The notes beneath the pieces are model-generated. The model did not search any database, was not told where the DNA came from, and worked only from the letters and a program-made list of their open reading frames with translations. The translations under genes and the position numbers were made by a program. A DNA stretch of 14,582 nt from JAAELZ01 sp965209105 (GTDB lineage Bacteria; Pseudomonadota; Gammaproteobacteria; Arenicellales; Poriferihabitantaceae), in NCBI GenBank assembly GCA_965209105.1, contig CBDBQB010000024.1, positions 1-14,582 of the forward strand, in the 5' to 3' direction. Shown here in pieces: positions 7,084-13,773 of the stretch (its first letter is position 1; each line of letters begins with the position of its first letter).

Positions 7084-7914
7084 TCAATGGATAATAAGCT
7101 CTCGAACGGCTCTTGTGCCGAAATAGCCAAGCAAAAACAAACTATAGCAGATTATAGTGTAAATTGACGCTTGTCGCCCTCTCCAACCTGAAAAATACCG
7201 TCCTAACAATAAGATAGCGTAGGCAAGCCATGTTAAGACAGTGAGAACGATGTGGTGATTGAAGCTAAATAAACTGCCATGTTGAGCATGATTAACATAC
7301 AAACCCGCCGCGAGCGTAAGGCTCAATAGCATAAAACCCAGCGTGATGAATTGAAATAGCATGGTTTCCATACTTTGTAAGGCGGGTAAAGAGATAAAAG
7401 ATACCTTGTTTTGCGGTTTGCTGTGTGTGCGAAGTTGCTTATCTTGAATGAGGATCAGAATCGATTGCGCAAAGGCGAGGCTTAATAGGGCAAAGCTAAT
7501 AATACTTAATGCAATATGCCACTCGAAACTAGGGTGGGCGATCGAAACGGATTCGTTGATGGGGTTCAGCCAGCGGCCAGCGAGCAAACCTAGAATGGTG
7601 GCGGGTAAAATAGCCAAACCAAGGTTCAGCGTCGCGCGAACCATTGATAGCAGGATGAATAACAGCGTTGCAAATGCAGCGACACTTGAGATAGATTGTC
7701 CTAAACTCAAACTGCCTTGATCGGCGATGGGCGCTTGGTTGACAACGCGGATATAGAGGTCAACGAAATGTGCAATCAGGCCGATAAGGCTAAGGCTGAT
7801 AATTCGAGACCGGGCGCTCGGAGTGTGTTTGTCCGAGGCGGTTGTATATTGCCAAAGCAAGACTAAAGCCACGAGATAGCAACTTAAAGATAGCCAGGTG
7901 AGCGCTGAGAACAT
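7084..7914 (-). CDS. ypjD: YpjD inner-membrane protein, cytochrome c assembly (CcsA-like) family
   Basis: A 276-residue multi-pass membrane protein, about eight hydrophobic segments, close to the 263 residues of E. coli YpjD. Family marks: HPSFEWHIALSIISFALL (127-144) with His133, LPALQSMETMLFQFITLGFM (177-196), and NHHIVLTVLTWLAYAILLLG followed by the signature GWRGRQA (243-249). The family is related to the CcmC/CcsA haem-handling proteins, but the exact role of YpjD is not settled. The start at 7914 is preferred over upstream Met codons at 7980 and 8052, because it places a transmembrane helix first and leaves room for promoters; the 8052 start would overlap ffh. The ypjD/ffh divergent pair is conserved in many Gammaproteobacteria. 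It heads a three-gene minus-strand unit. Confidence 0.88.
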   Translation of the reverse strand: MFSALTWLSLSCYLVALVLLWQYTTASDKHTPSARSRIISLSLIGLIAHFVDLYIRVVNQAPIADQGSLSLGQSISSVAAFATLLFILLSMVRATLNLGLAILPATILGLLAGRWLNPINESVSIAHPSFEWHIALSIISFALLSLAFAQSILILIQDKQLRTHSKPQNKVSFISLPALQSMETMLFQFITLGFMLLSLTLAAGLYVNHAQHGSLFSFNHHIVLTVLTWLAYAILLLGRYFSGWRGRQASIYTIICYSLFLLGYFGTRAVRELIIH

Positions 7915-7945
7915 AAAAATACGGTTAGCAAAAACTTCCAAGCAA

Positions 7946-7951
7946 AGTATA
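7946..7951 (-). promoter_or_regulatory. Possible -10 box for ypjD
   Basis: On the minus strand TATACT lies at 7951-7946. It matches TATAAT at five of six positions and would start transcription about 25 nt before the ypjD ATG at 7914, which supports that start. I see no good -35 at the expected spacing, so this is tentative. Confidence 0.3.
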
Positions 7952-7972
7952 GTGGAATTTGATGTATGGTAC

Positions 7973-8001
7973 GTGACCATCTCAAGCGATGCGGATAAAA
8001 T
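7973..8001 (+). promoter_or_regulatory. Probable sigma-70 promoter of ffh
   Basis: GTGACC (7973-7978, four matches to TTGACA) is separated by 17 bp from TAAAAT (7996-8001, five matches to TATAAT). Transcription would begin near 8008, giving a leader of about 33 nt that carries the strong ribosome site GAGGAG at 8033-8038, just before the ATG at 8041. Confidence 0.5.
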
Positions 8002-8040
8002 ACACGGCCTGAGAAAATAATTGATGATGATTGAGGAGAA

Positions 8041-9420
8041 ATGTTTGAACAATTAGGCGATCGATTTAAACGCACCTTTAAAACCCTAAGAGGGCGTGGG
8101 CGTTTAAGCGAAGAAAATATTCAAGACGCTCTGCGCGAGGTGCGTATTGCCTTGCTAGAGGCAGACGTGGCTTTGGCCGTGGTTAAGCCTTTCATCGAGC
8201 AGGTTCGTGCCCGCGCGATTGGCACTGAGGTTTTAGATAGCCTCAGCCCCGGGGAGGCGATGGTAAGAGTCGTCCATGATGAGTTGATTGAACTGATGGG
8301 CGCGCAAAACGACGCGCTTAACTTGGCTGCAAAACCGCCTGTTGTGGTGTTGGTTGCGGGCTTACAAGGCGCGGGTAAAACCACCACTGTTGCGAAACTC
8401 GCTTATTTTCTAAAAACACGCGAAAAGAAAACGGTAGCGGTGGTGAGTACGGATACATCCCGACCCGCCGCGATTGAGCAATTAAGGCAAGTATCGCACA
8501 CCGCCGAGGCGCAATTTATTGAAAGCACGACGGATCAAAACCCTGTTGATATTGCCCAAGCAGCTGTTTTGCAGGCGAAACGCCTGAACGCGGATGTATT
8601 GATTATTGATACAGCTGGTCGTTTGCATGTTGATCAGGCGCTGATGGAAGAGGTTCAACAAATTCATGCTTCAACCTCGCCCACCGAAACCTTGTTCGTG
8701 GTCGATAGTTTGACGGGGCAGGATGCGGTGAATTCGGCAAAAGCATTTAACGAAACGCTGGAATTGACAGGGCTGGTGTTGACAAAAACCGATGGCGATG
8801 CGCGGGGCGGCGCTGCGCTTTCTATTCGGCAGGTCACGGGCAAGCCCATTAAATTTATGGGGGTGGGGGAAGGTATAGATAAGCTTGAGGCCTTCCACCC
8901 TGACCGCGTTGCTTCGCGCATATTGGGCATGGGAGACGTGCTTAGTTTGGTTGAGGAAGTAGAGCGAAAAGTTGATAAGCAACAAGCGCAGAAATTGGCG
9001 CGTAAAGTAAGCAGAGGAAAGGGCTTTGATCTAAATGATTTTCGCGATCAGCTACAACAAATGGACAAGATGGGGGGCATGTCGAGTATGATGGAAAAGT
9101 TACCCGGCATGGATAAACTACCCCAAGGGGCGGTTGGCCAAGGCGAGAAAGAAACCAGGCGCATCGTTGCAATTATTAATTCGATGACAGCTAAAGAGCG
9201 TACCTTTCCTGCGCTGATTAAAGCCACCCGAAAGCAGCGAATCGCCGCGGGTTCCGGCACGCAAGTTCAAGATATTAATCGCTTATTGAAACAATTTACC
9301 CAGATGCAAAAAATGATGAAAAAAATGAAAAGCAAAGGCGGTATGCGCAAGATGATGGCGATGATGAAAGGCATGGGGGGTGGTATGGGGGGAGGGGGTT
9401 TCCCGGGAATGCCGCGTTAA
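8041..9420 (+). CDS. ffh: Signal recognition particle protein Ffh (SRP54)
   Basis: Ffh binds 4.5S RNA and signal sequences of nascent inner-membrane proteins and docks with FtsY through paired GTPase domains. The 459-residue protein shows the full layout. The N domain (about 1-95) begins MFEQLGDRFKRTFKTLRG. The G domain carries the P-loop GLQGAGKT (107-114), DTSRPAAIEQL (138-148), DTAGR (190-194) and TKTDGDARGGA (249-259). The M domain from about 325 is rich in Met and ends with RKQRIAAGSGTQVQDINRLLKQF (397-419), the RNA-binding part, and a Met/Gly-rich tail. The start is certain, with a strong GAGGAG site. It is expressed alone; rpsP, the usual downstream neighbour in several gammaproteobacteria, is not present here. 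A degraded interspersed repeat begins about 30 bp downstream. Confidence 0.98.
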   Translation: MFEQLGDRFKRTFKTLRGRGRLSEENIQDALREVRIALLEADVALAVVKPFIEQVRARAIGTEVLDSLSPGEAMVRVVHDELIELMGAQNDALNLAAKPPVVVLVAGLQGAGKTTTVAKLAYFLKTREKKTVAVVSTDTSRPAAIEQLRQVSHTAEAQFIESTTDQNPVDIAQAAVLQAKRLNADVLIIDTAGRLHVDQALMEEVQQIHASTSPTETLFVVDSLTGQDAVNSAKAFNETLELTGLVLTKTDGDARGGAALSIRQVTGKPIKFMGVGEGIDKLEAFHPDRVASRILGMGDVLSLVEEVERKVDKQQAQKLARKVSRGKGFDLNDFRDQLQQMDKMGGMSSMMEKLPGMDKLPQGAVGQGEKETRRIVAIINSMTAKERTFPALIKATRKQRIAAGSGTQVQDINRLLKQFTQMQKMMKKMKSKGGMRKMMAMMKGMGGGMGGGGFPGMPR

Positions 9421-9447
9421 GTGGTCATTCGATTTAATGCTTAACCA

Positions 9448-9480
9448 GTCAATGCGAGTCGCATAGCAACGCGGCAATTC
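9448..9480 (+). repeat. Short interspersed repeat, copy 1 (diverged)
   Basis: The unit GTC(A/T)(A/T)TGCGAG..GCA(T/A)AGC(A/G)ACGCGGCAAT(T/C)C occurs here and again at 9945-9978 in the same orientation. This copy contains the perfect inverted repeat ATGCGA-G-TCGCAT (9452-9464). The general form resembles TTGCGAG...GCAATCC palindromic elements scattered through many bacterial genomes; I recognise the type but cannot verify it by search. Confidence 0.7.
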
Positions 9481-9539
9481 AGGCGGCATGAGAATAATTG
9501 CTCAATGCCATTCACCCATTAAAAAAGACTAATCCAACA

Positions 9540-9887
9540 ATGAATAAGAAACTCACACTATCAGCCTTATTATCTGCATGCCTCATGTCCAGCCTAACGG
9601 GCTGTGATGAAATTTCCTCCATCGGCGGCGACGATCAAGTTGCAACCCAGTGTTTGTCCTTTGGTCAGGCAGTTCAGCTGGCGGGTGGTTACCGACATAC
9701 CGTTCGCAACAGCTGCGATAAACAAATTAATGTATTGGAGCAATCTACGGAACAACGTTTTACCTTGCTTGCTAAAGGCGAACAGAATTTGATTTTATTT
9801 GCCGCGATAACGAGTATGGCTGCGTGTTTTTCGCCTTACGAGCCGGACATTAAAAGCTCGAACGGCAAGTTTCAGTGTCGGAAGTAG
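9540..9887 (+). CDS. Small cysteine-rich lipoprotein, unknown function
   Basis: A 115-residue protein. The start is ATG at 9540; a TTG 42 bp upstream would only add residues before the signal. The lipoprotein signal is MNKKLTLSAL..., with lipobox LTGC and lipidated Cys22. The mature part has four more cysteines, C38, C59, C96 and C113, enough for two disulfides. The pattern YRHTVRNSCDKQINV (51-65), then a short strand pair, then AACFSPYEPD and a terminal FQCRK suggests a small compact beta fold anchored in the envelope. I do not recognise the family. The gene stands alone, bracketed by two direct copies of an interspersed repeat (9448-9480 and 9945-9978), which may mark it as a moved or inserted cassette. 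Confidence 0.75.
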   Translation: MNKKLTLSALLSACLMSSLTGCDEISSIGGDDQVATQCLSFGQAVQLAGGYRHTVRNSCDKQINVLEQSTEQRFTLLAKGEQNLILFAAITSMAACFSPYEPDIKSSNGKFQCRK

Positions 9888-9944
9888 TTGTTTAGGTGAG
9901 TTTTCTTATAACGGTGGGATCATGCAGATAACCGCCAGCCTCAC

Positions 9945-9978
9945 GTCTTTGCGAGGAGCAAAGCGACGCGGCAATCCA
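9945..9978 (+). repeat. Short interspersed repeat, copy 2
   Basis: This copy reads GTCTTTGCGAGGAGCAAAGC then GACGCGGCAATCC. TTTGC (9948-9952) pairs with GCAAA (9958-9962) around a GAGGA loop. Compared with copy 1, the outer A:T pair of the stem has become T:A, so the hairpin is kept while the bases change. No third copy was found in the window by eye on either strand. Confidence 0.75.
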
Positions 9979-10014
9979 ACAGCATTCGCTATATCCATGG
10001 CTCAAATATAAGTA

Positions 10015-10485
10015 GTGAACGGAATTATATTTCTCAATCGGGAGGCACTTTTGCTAATCTGCGCAATGACGCTACTTGCTACCTCGCTGTGCCATGCGGA
10101 AAATCCACAGTTAGTTCTATCAAAGTCAGTCTCCCACTATATAGGTGGGCGTATTGAGCCGGAAGAAATCACAAACCAGTTTGATTGCCGTGACAAGATT
10201 TATGCGACATTGCAAATGGATCGTGCAGTCAAGGGAGATAAAAACATTACATTTGAATGGTATAAGCCAGACAAGCAGCTTGAACTTATTCAGAGAGATC
10301 GCCTAGCAGTATCAGACGAAGTTAGTCGTCGCGGGGTATCAAAATGGCTAAGCCTATCTAGGGGCAACTTGGCTGGAGTACTAGGAGATAACAGTGCCTA
10401 CCTCAAATATATTGGCGAATGGCTCGTTGTAGCCAAGTTAGGTGGTGTAAAATCCGCGTCGCAAGGATTTAGTTTGCTTTGTTGA
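10015..10485 (+). CDS. Small secreted protein with FDCxDKIY motif and C-terminal Cys (copy B)
   Basis: A 156-residue paralogue of the protein at 6099-6584. Shared landmarks in order: FDCRDKIYATL (56-66), W82..P85...LE90, WLSLSRG (111-117), YIGEW (132-136) and the terminal GFSLLC, with the last residue a cysteine. Mature Cys58 and Cys156 may form a disulfide. The signal peptide ends SLCHA (24-28) before ENPQL. The start is uncertain. GTG at 10015 gives an n-region with one Arg but a weak ribosome site; an in-frame TTG at 10051 has GGGAGG 5-6 nt upstream but would leave a short signal lacking a positive N-terminus. I keep the GTG. The family is not recognised; localisation is probably periplasmic. 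It stands alone between a repeat and a tRNA gene. Confidence 0.72.
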   Translation: MNGIIFLNREALLLICAMTLLATSLCHAENPQLVLSKSVSHYIGGRIEPEEITNQFDCRDKIYATLQMDRAVKGDKNITFEWYKPDKQLELIQRDRLAVSDEVSRRGVSKWLSLSRGNLAGVLGDNSAYLKYIGEWLVVAKLGGVKSASQGFSLLC

Positions 10486-10487
10486 GA

Positions 10488-10502
10488 TTCGCATAAAGCG
10501 AA
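10488..10502 (+). terminator. Weak hairpin after the secreted-protein gene
   Basis: TTCGC (10488-10492) and GCGAA (10498-10502) form a 5-bp stem with an ATAAA loop, 3 bp after the stop codon, followed by GTCTTTGT. The T-tract is poor, so termination here is only possible. Confidence 0.3.
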
Positions 10503-10540
10503 GTCTTTGTGCCTTACCATAAAATGTAGAAAATATTAAA

Positions 10541-10627
10541 TGGTACCGAAGGCCGGAATCGAACCGGCACGGTATTGCTACCACTGGATTTTGAATCCAG
10601 CGCGTCTACCAGTTTCGCCACTTCGGC
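10541..10627 (-). tRNA. leuX: tRNA-Leu (anticodon CAA)
   Basis: On the minus strand an 87-nt class II tRNA starts GCCGAAGTGGCG at 10627 and ends with an encoded CCA at 10543-10541. The acceptor stem GCCGAAG pairs with CTTCGGT (one G-U). The anticodon stem CTGGA/TCCAG holds the loop TTCAAAA, anticodon CAA at 10593-10591, which reads UUG codons. A variable arm GGTA-GCAA-TACC and the T arm GCCGG/CCGGC with loop TTCGATT complete it. The sequence is close to E. coli leuX. Its 3' end faces the secreted-protein gene, and its 5' side borders the AT-rich polysaccharide block. Confidence 0.95.
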
Positions 10628-11062
10628 ACGGGCTATTAAGGTGTAGGATTAGATTATTTAAGTTTAGTTGCAACTCATACTAACAATAAGGTGAGTGCGG
10701 CAATACTATAGCAAAAGAGCGCGTACACCGTATGGAGATTTTGCCCAAAAATTGATCCCTCATTTAGAACGAACTATTTTAATTAAAATCTCACGTATAG
10801 ATTACCCTACTTACAAAAATGAATTTTAAGTGGTTTGCCAATGTGATAAGTAAGGGTAGTATTACGTGTATTTCTAATAATAATCTTCGTCAAATAGTAG
10901 TAGAGAATACACAAGACGGAGCAATTACTCTGAGCATTGAATTCGATCTATTTGAAAAAATGCGACATAATAGTTTTACTACGAAACAGCCATAAACATA
11001 ATCCATAAAACAAACCTATTAATTGTCGATATAGCGAAAGTTATCAGGACGGTAGTGAATTA
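10628..11062. other. AT-rich spacer between tRNA-Leu and the sulfotransferase gene
   Basis: This 435-bp stretch marks the change from moderate to clearly AT-rich sequence. It must hold the tRNA promoter on its left and probably the promoter of the polysaccharide genes on its right, but I could not pick convincing -35/-10 pairs. The only open frame worth noting is the 58-codon one at 10819-10995. No repeat, IS end or RNA gene was seen. Confidence 0.5.
10819..10995 (+). CDS. Possible small protein, 58 residues
   Basis: ATG at 10819 to TAA at 10995, closed upstream by TAG at 10798 so that no earlier start exists. The translation begins MNFKWFANVISKGSITCISN, goes on with alternating strand-like segments (RQIVVENTQDG, AITLSIEFDLFEKM) and ends TTKQP. 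A 177-bp open frame in AT-rich DNA, with a balanced, protein-like composition, is suggestive, and it points towards the sulfotransferase gene 67 bp downstream. Against it, there is no Shine-Dalgarno and no recognised family. It could be a real small protein, a decayed fragment, or chance. Confidence 0.35.
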   Translation: MNFKWFANVISKGSITCISNNNLRQIVVENTQDGAITLSIEFDLFEKMRHNSFTTKQP

Positions 11063-11989
11063 ATGAATAAGTGTGATAGCAAAATGCTATATCTGCATAT
11101 AGGAACGCATAAAACGGGGACAACGTCCGTCCAGTCTTTTTTATGGGAAAATAGGGAGTATCTCAGATCACTAGGGATGGATTATCCTAGGGTAGGTTTA
11201 TCGGGGATTACGCACGCTAGGTTTGTTAATGAGTTGTATTTCCCCCGTCGGGAGCGGGCGATGAAGGCTCTATCGAAAAGCTTTAATTGGGACAACTCTC
11301 CTTATAGAGATATCGATAGGGATTCTCGAGTAAGTGTATATTCAGAACTAAAAGATTATGTGATGAATTCTCAATGTAGTAACTTTGTCATGAGTTCTGA
11401 GTGTTTTTATGAATGGACAGAACCAATAGAGTTCTCGAATAGACTAGGAAAAATATTTGAACATATGTATGTGATAATTTATCTTAGGCCGCAGTGGAGT
11501 TGGATAGACGCAATTTACAATCAACTAATAAAAGATAATTACTTTAGATATACTGGTAAAATTTCTGAGCTTCCACAGTTAGAATTGTTGAATTATTACG
11601 AGATTTTAGATGAGTGGGGACAAGCCTTCGGCGAAAATAATATAATAGTTCGACCATTCAAAATAGGAAATAAATTCAACGTTATCAAAGACTTGATGGA
11701 GCAGTTAAAGCTAGGCGAAGCATCGAAAATGATACCTTCAGGGTTGTCTATTTTTGAGAACCGGAGAGTGCCTCGAGAATATGTGCCTTTGCTAAAGGAG
11801 ATAAATGAATTTCCAATATCAGATGTCAATAGAAAACTATTGCTTGATATTTTAGTAAGCCAAAATCCGAAGACAGAAGATCAGCAAGCACTAGAGGTGG
11901 ATAGTGATATTTTTATAGAATGGACAAATATAGACAATACAAAATTATTTAGGAGATATTTTAATGGACATAATCCGTGGCTTATTTAG
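11063..11989 (+). CDS. Sulfotransferase family protein (PAPS-dependent type)
   Basis: A 308-residue protein with the P-loop of PAPS sulfotransferases at its N-terminus, LHIGTHKTGTTSVQ (11-24), which binds the 5'-phosphosulfate. The second signature, YLRPQWSWIDAIYNQ (140-154), follows a beta-strand (MYVIIY) and corresponds to the 3'-phosphate-binding part, where Arg142 would be the contact. MSSECFYEW (110-118) lies between them, as is common in this group. Such proteins sulfate sugars of capsules, O-antigens or exopolysaccharides in bacteria; the acceptor is unknown. The neighbouring glycosyltransferase supports a surface-glycan substrate. The ribosome site is poor (AGGACGG lies too far upstream of the ATG). 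Codon use is AT-rich, unlike the genes left of the tRNA, which suggests acquisition by transfer. Confidence 0.82.
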   Translation: MNKCDSKMLYLHIGTHKTGTTSVQSFLWENREYLRSLGMDYPRVGLSGITHARFVNELYFPRRERAMKALSKSFNWDNSPYRDIDRDSRVSVYSELKDYVMNSQCSNFVMSSECFYEWTEPIEFSNRLGKIFEHMYVIIYLRPQWSWIDAIYNQLIKDNYFRYTGKISELPQLELLNYYEILDEWGQAFGENNIIVRPFKIGNKFNVIKDLMEQLKLGEASKMIPSGLSIFENRRVPREYVPLLKEINEFPISDVNRKLLLDILVSQNPKTEDQQALEVDSDIFIEWTNIDNTKLFRRYFNGHNPWLI

Positions 11990-12068
11990 CAGGTAAATTT
12001 TTAGTTAAGCTATGGAGTCACGACGACGTTAATAATTAAATATATATGCGGAGATGTGAATTAATAAA

Positions 12069-12947
12069 ATGATAAAAGTAGCAGTAATAACTCGCACAAA
12101 AAACCGACCCATTATGTTATCTAGAGTTTATGAAAGTATTAAAGGGCAATCTTTTACAAATTTTCAGTGGGTAGTTGTTAATGATGCTGGAGACGAAGGT
12201 CCTGTTAACGATATCGTAAAAAAAGCAAAGGATGAGGGCGTCAATACATTATTGATTCATCGCAAAAAATCTATCGGTATGGAGGCAGCTAGTAATAACG
12301 GTGTGGCTTCTAGTGAAAGTGAGTATGTTGTTATTCATGATGATGATGATACATGGCATAAAGATTTTTTAGTTGAAACAATCAAGTTTCTTGAAGTAAA
12401 TGTAGGGTACCTAGGTGTTGTTACTCAGAGTGAACGAATAGATGAAAAAATAATTGGGAACTCTATAATTCAAGTTAATAATCGTCCTTATAACGACTGG
12501 CTGATGTCGATTCAGTTTAGTGATATGTTGATAAATAATCCCTTCCCGCCAATTTCATTTTTATTTAGAAGGTCGGCATGGAATGAGATTGGGGGGTTTG
12601 ATGAGTCGTTACCCGTACTAGGTGATTGGGATTTTCACTTAAAAGTTTTAATGGACGGCGATATTGGTTTGTTGCCTATGAAGCTTGCGAATTATCACTT
12701 CAGAATAGAGGTCAAAGAGGGGCAAACAACATATGGTAATACTGTGACACAAGGTGTTGATAAGCACATAGAGTTTGACGCGAAATACAGGAATGCTAAA
12801 TTAAGAAAGGATTTATCTGAAAACAGGTATGGCTTGGGTCACTTATTATTGCTTGGCCGATTGAATATGCAAGTGTTTAGTAAGGTTGAGTTGGTTACAA
12901 ATTTAGCTGGTCGATATAAATCAATTAAAAAGAAGTTACGATTCTAA
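12069..12947 (+). CDS. Family 2 glycosyltransferase
   Basis: A 292-residue GT-A-fold glycosyltransferase. The N-terminal nucleotide-sugar half starts MIKVAVITRTKNRPIMLSRV (1-20), with WVVVNDAG (34-41) as the second strand. The metal-binding DXD lies in VVIHDDDDTWHKDFL (87-101). FLFRRSAWNEIGGFDESL (164-181) then GDWDFHLKVL (185-194) form the acceptor-side segment usual in family 2, where the Asp of GDWDF is the likely base. There is no transmembrane segment, so it acts in the cytoplasm at the membrane face on lipid-linked or nucleotide-linked glycan. The sugar donor cannot be told. It follows the sulfotransferase after 79 bp and precedes the HAD gene by 14 bp. A GGAG lies far from the ATG, so the ribosome site is weak. 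Confidence 0.88.
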   Translation: MIKVAVITRTKNRPIMLSRVYESIKGQSFTNFQWVVVNDAGDEGPVNDIVKKAKDEGVNTLLIHRKKSIGMEAASNNGVASSESEYVVIHDDDDTWHKDFLVETIKFLEVNVGYLGVVTQSERIDEKIIGNSIIQVNNRPYNDWLMSIQFSDMLINNPFPPISFLFRRSAWNEIGGFDESLPVLGDWDFHLKVLMDGDIGLLPMKLANYHFRIEVKEGQTTYGNTVTQGVDKHIEFDAKYRNAKLRKDLSENRYGLGHLLLLGRLNMQVFSKVELVTNLAGRYKSIKKKLRF

Positions 12948-12961
12948 TTATTCCCATCTTT

Positions 12962-13759
12962 ATGGTTAAAACATTTAATAAGGTTTTTCAAAGACTTCAA
13001 AGAATATCTTCTGATTATGAAGCTATCAGTAAGGCAGCTTTCGATGATGAGGTTAGTCTTGTTTCTGTAGATGTATTTGATACTTTGTTATTACGCGATA
13101 CTAAACCTGAGATCGTAAGATTCTTAGATATAGCCGCTTTGTGGAAAGATCATTTGGCGGGCGTGTATTCTGGCACTATAAAGGATCTTTTTTATTTGCG
13201 TTATGTCGGTGCAAGATTAGCTTATAGACATGCTACAAAGGTCAATGATTGCAGAGAGGCAGATTATAAGGCAATATTGAGATCAGTAATGCGAGGTGCA
13301 AGTATTCCAGAATCATTCCAAGATACATTATTCATGCTCGAACTGGACTATGAAAAAAAATCTCTGAAGCCCAACTCTAAGTTAATATCAATTCTCGAGA
13401 TGTGTCGGCATTCTGGTAAGCGAATTATAGCTATTTCTGATATGTATTATTCATCAGGAGATATTTTTGCCCTAATAGATCAGCACGTCCCAGCAGGCCT
13501 AATTCAAAAGGTTTATAGTAGTTCAGAATATGGTTTTGGTAAATCGTCGGGGTTGTTGTATGAGGCTGTTAAAGAGGATGAGAAAGTTGAGCAATATAAT
13601 GGTTGGGTGCATTGTGGAGACAACTATGATTCTGATGTTAGTAAAGCCAAAATATTAGGGATCAATGCATTTTACTTGCCTAGGCCAATGATTTGGAGGT
13701 TGGTTATTCGCATTAGAAATATAGTTTCAAAAATTAGACTCGATATAAATTATCTTTAG
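12962..13759 (+). CDS. HAD-superfamily protein of polysaccharide loci
   Basis: A 265-residue HAD-fold protein. Motif I is SVDVFDTLLLRD (35-46) with nucleophile Asp37; motif II is ISDMYYS (158-164); the motif III Lys is in GFGKSS (Lys194); motif IV is HCGDNYDSD (217-225). The residue two after the nucleophile is Phe39 rather than Asp, as in the SFDVFDT-type group, so ordinary phosphatase activity is not assured. This resembles the N-terminal half of the larger predicted HAD proteins (COG5610-like) found among glycosyltransferase genes, whose C-terminal half appears here as the next ORF in another frame. The ORF ends soon after the HAD fold (LDINYL). There is no visible ribosome site; it may be coupled to the glycosyltransferase 14 bp upstream. 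Function in glycan assembly is inferred from context only. Confidence 0.8.
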   Translation: MVKTFNKVFQRLQRISSDYEAISKAAFDDEVSLVSVDVFDTLLLRDTKPEIVRFLDIAALWKDHLAGVYSGTIKDLFYLRYVGARLAYRHATKVNDCREADYKAILRSVMRGASIPESFQDTLFMLELDYEKKSLKPNSKLISILEMCRHSGKRIIAISDMYYSSGDIFALIDQHVPAGLIQKVYSSSEYGFGKSSGLLYEAVKEDEKVEQYNGWVHCGDNYDSDVSKAKILGINAFYLPRPMIWRLVIRIRNIVSKIRLDINYL

Positions 13760-13773
13760 GTTGAAATATAGTT

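Noticed and set aside
8041..8052. Long start for ypjD overlapping the ffh start codon
   Set aside because: The extension has no family character, covers the ffh promoter, and the Met at 7914 gives the expected length and first membrane helix.
9297..9420. Met/Gly-rich low-complexity end of ffh as an unusual repeat
   Set aside because: Met-rich M domains and Gly/Met tails are normal for Ffh.
9448..9978. CRISPR array
   Set aside because: Only two diverged copies about 500 bp apart with a gene between them; no regular spacing and no cas genes.
10541..10627. tRNA-Leu as the insertion point of a genomic island containing the polysaccharide genes
   Set aside because: The AT-rich block is on the tRNA's 5' side, no integrase is visible and I found no repeat of the tRNA 3' end in the window.
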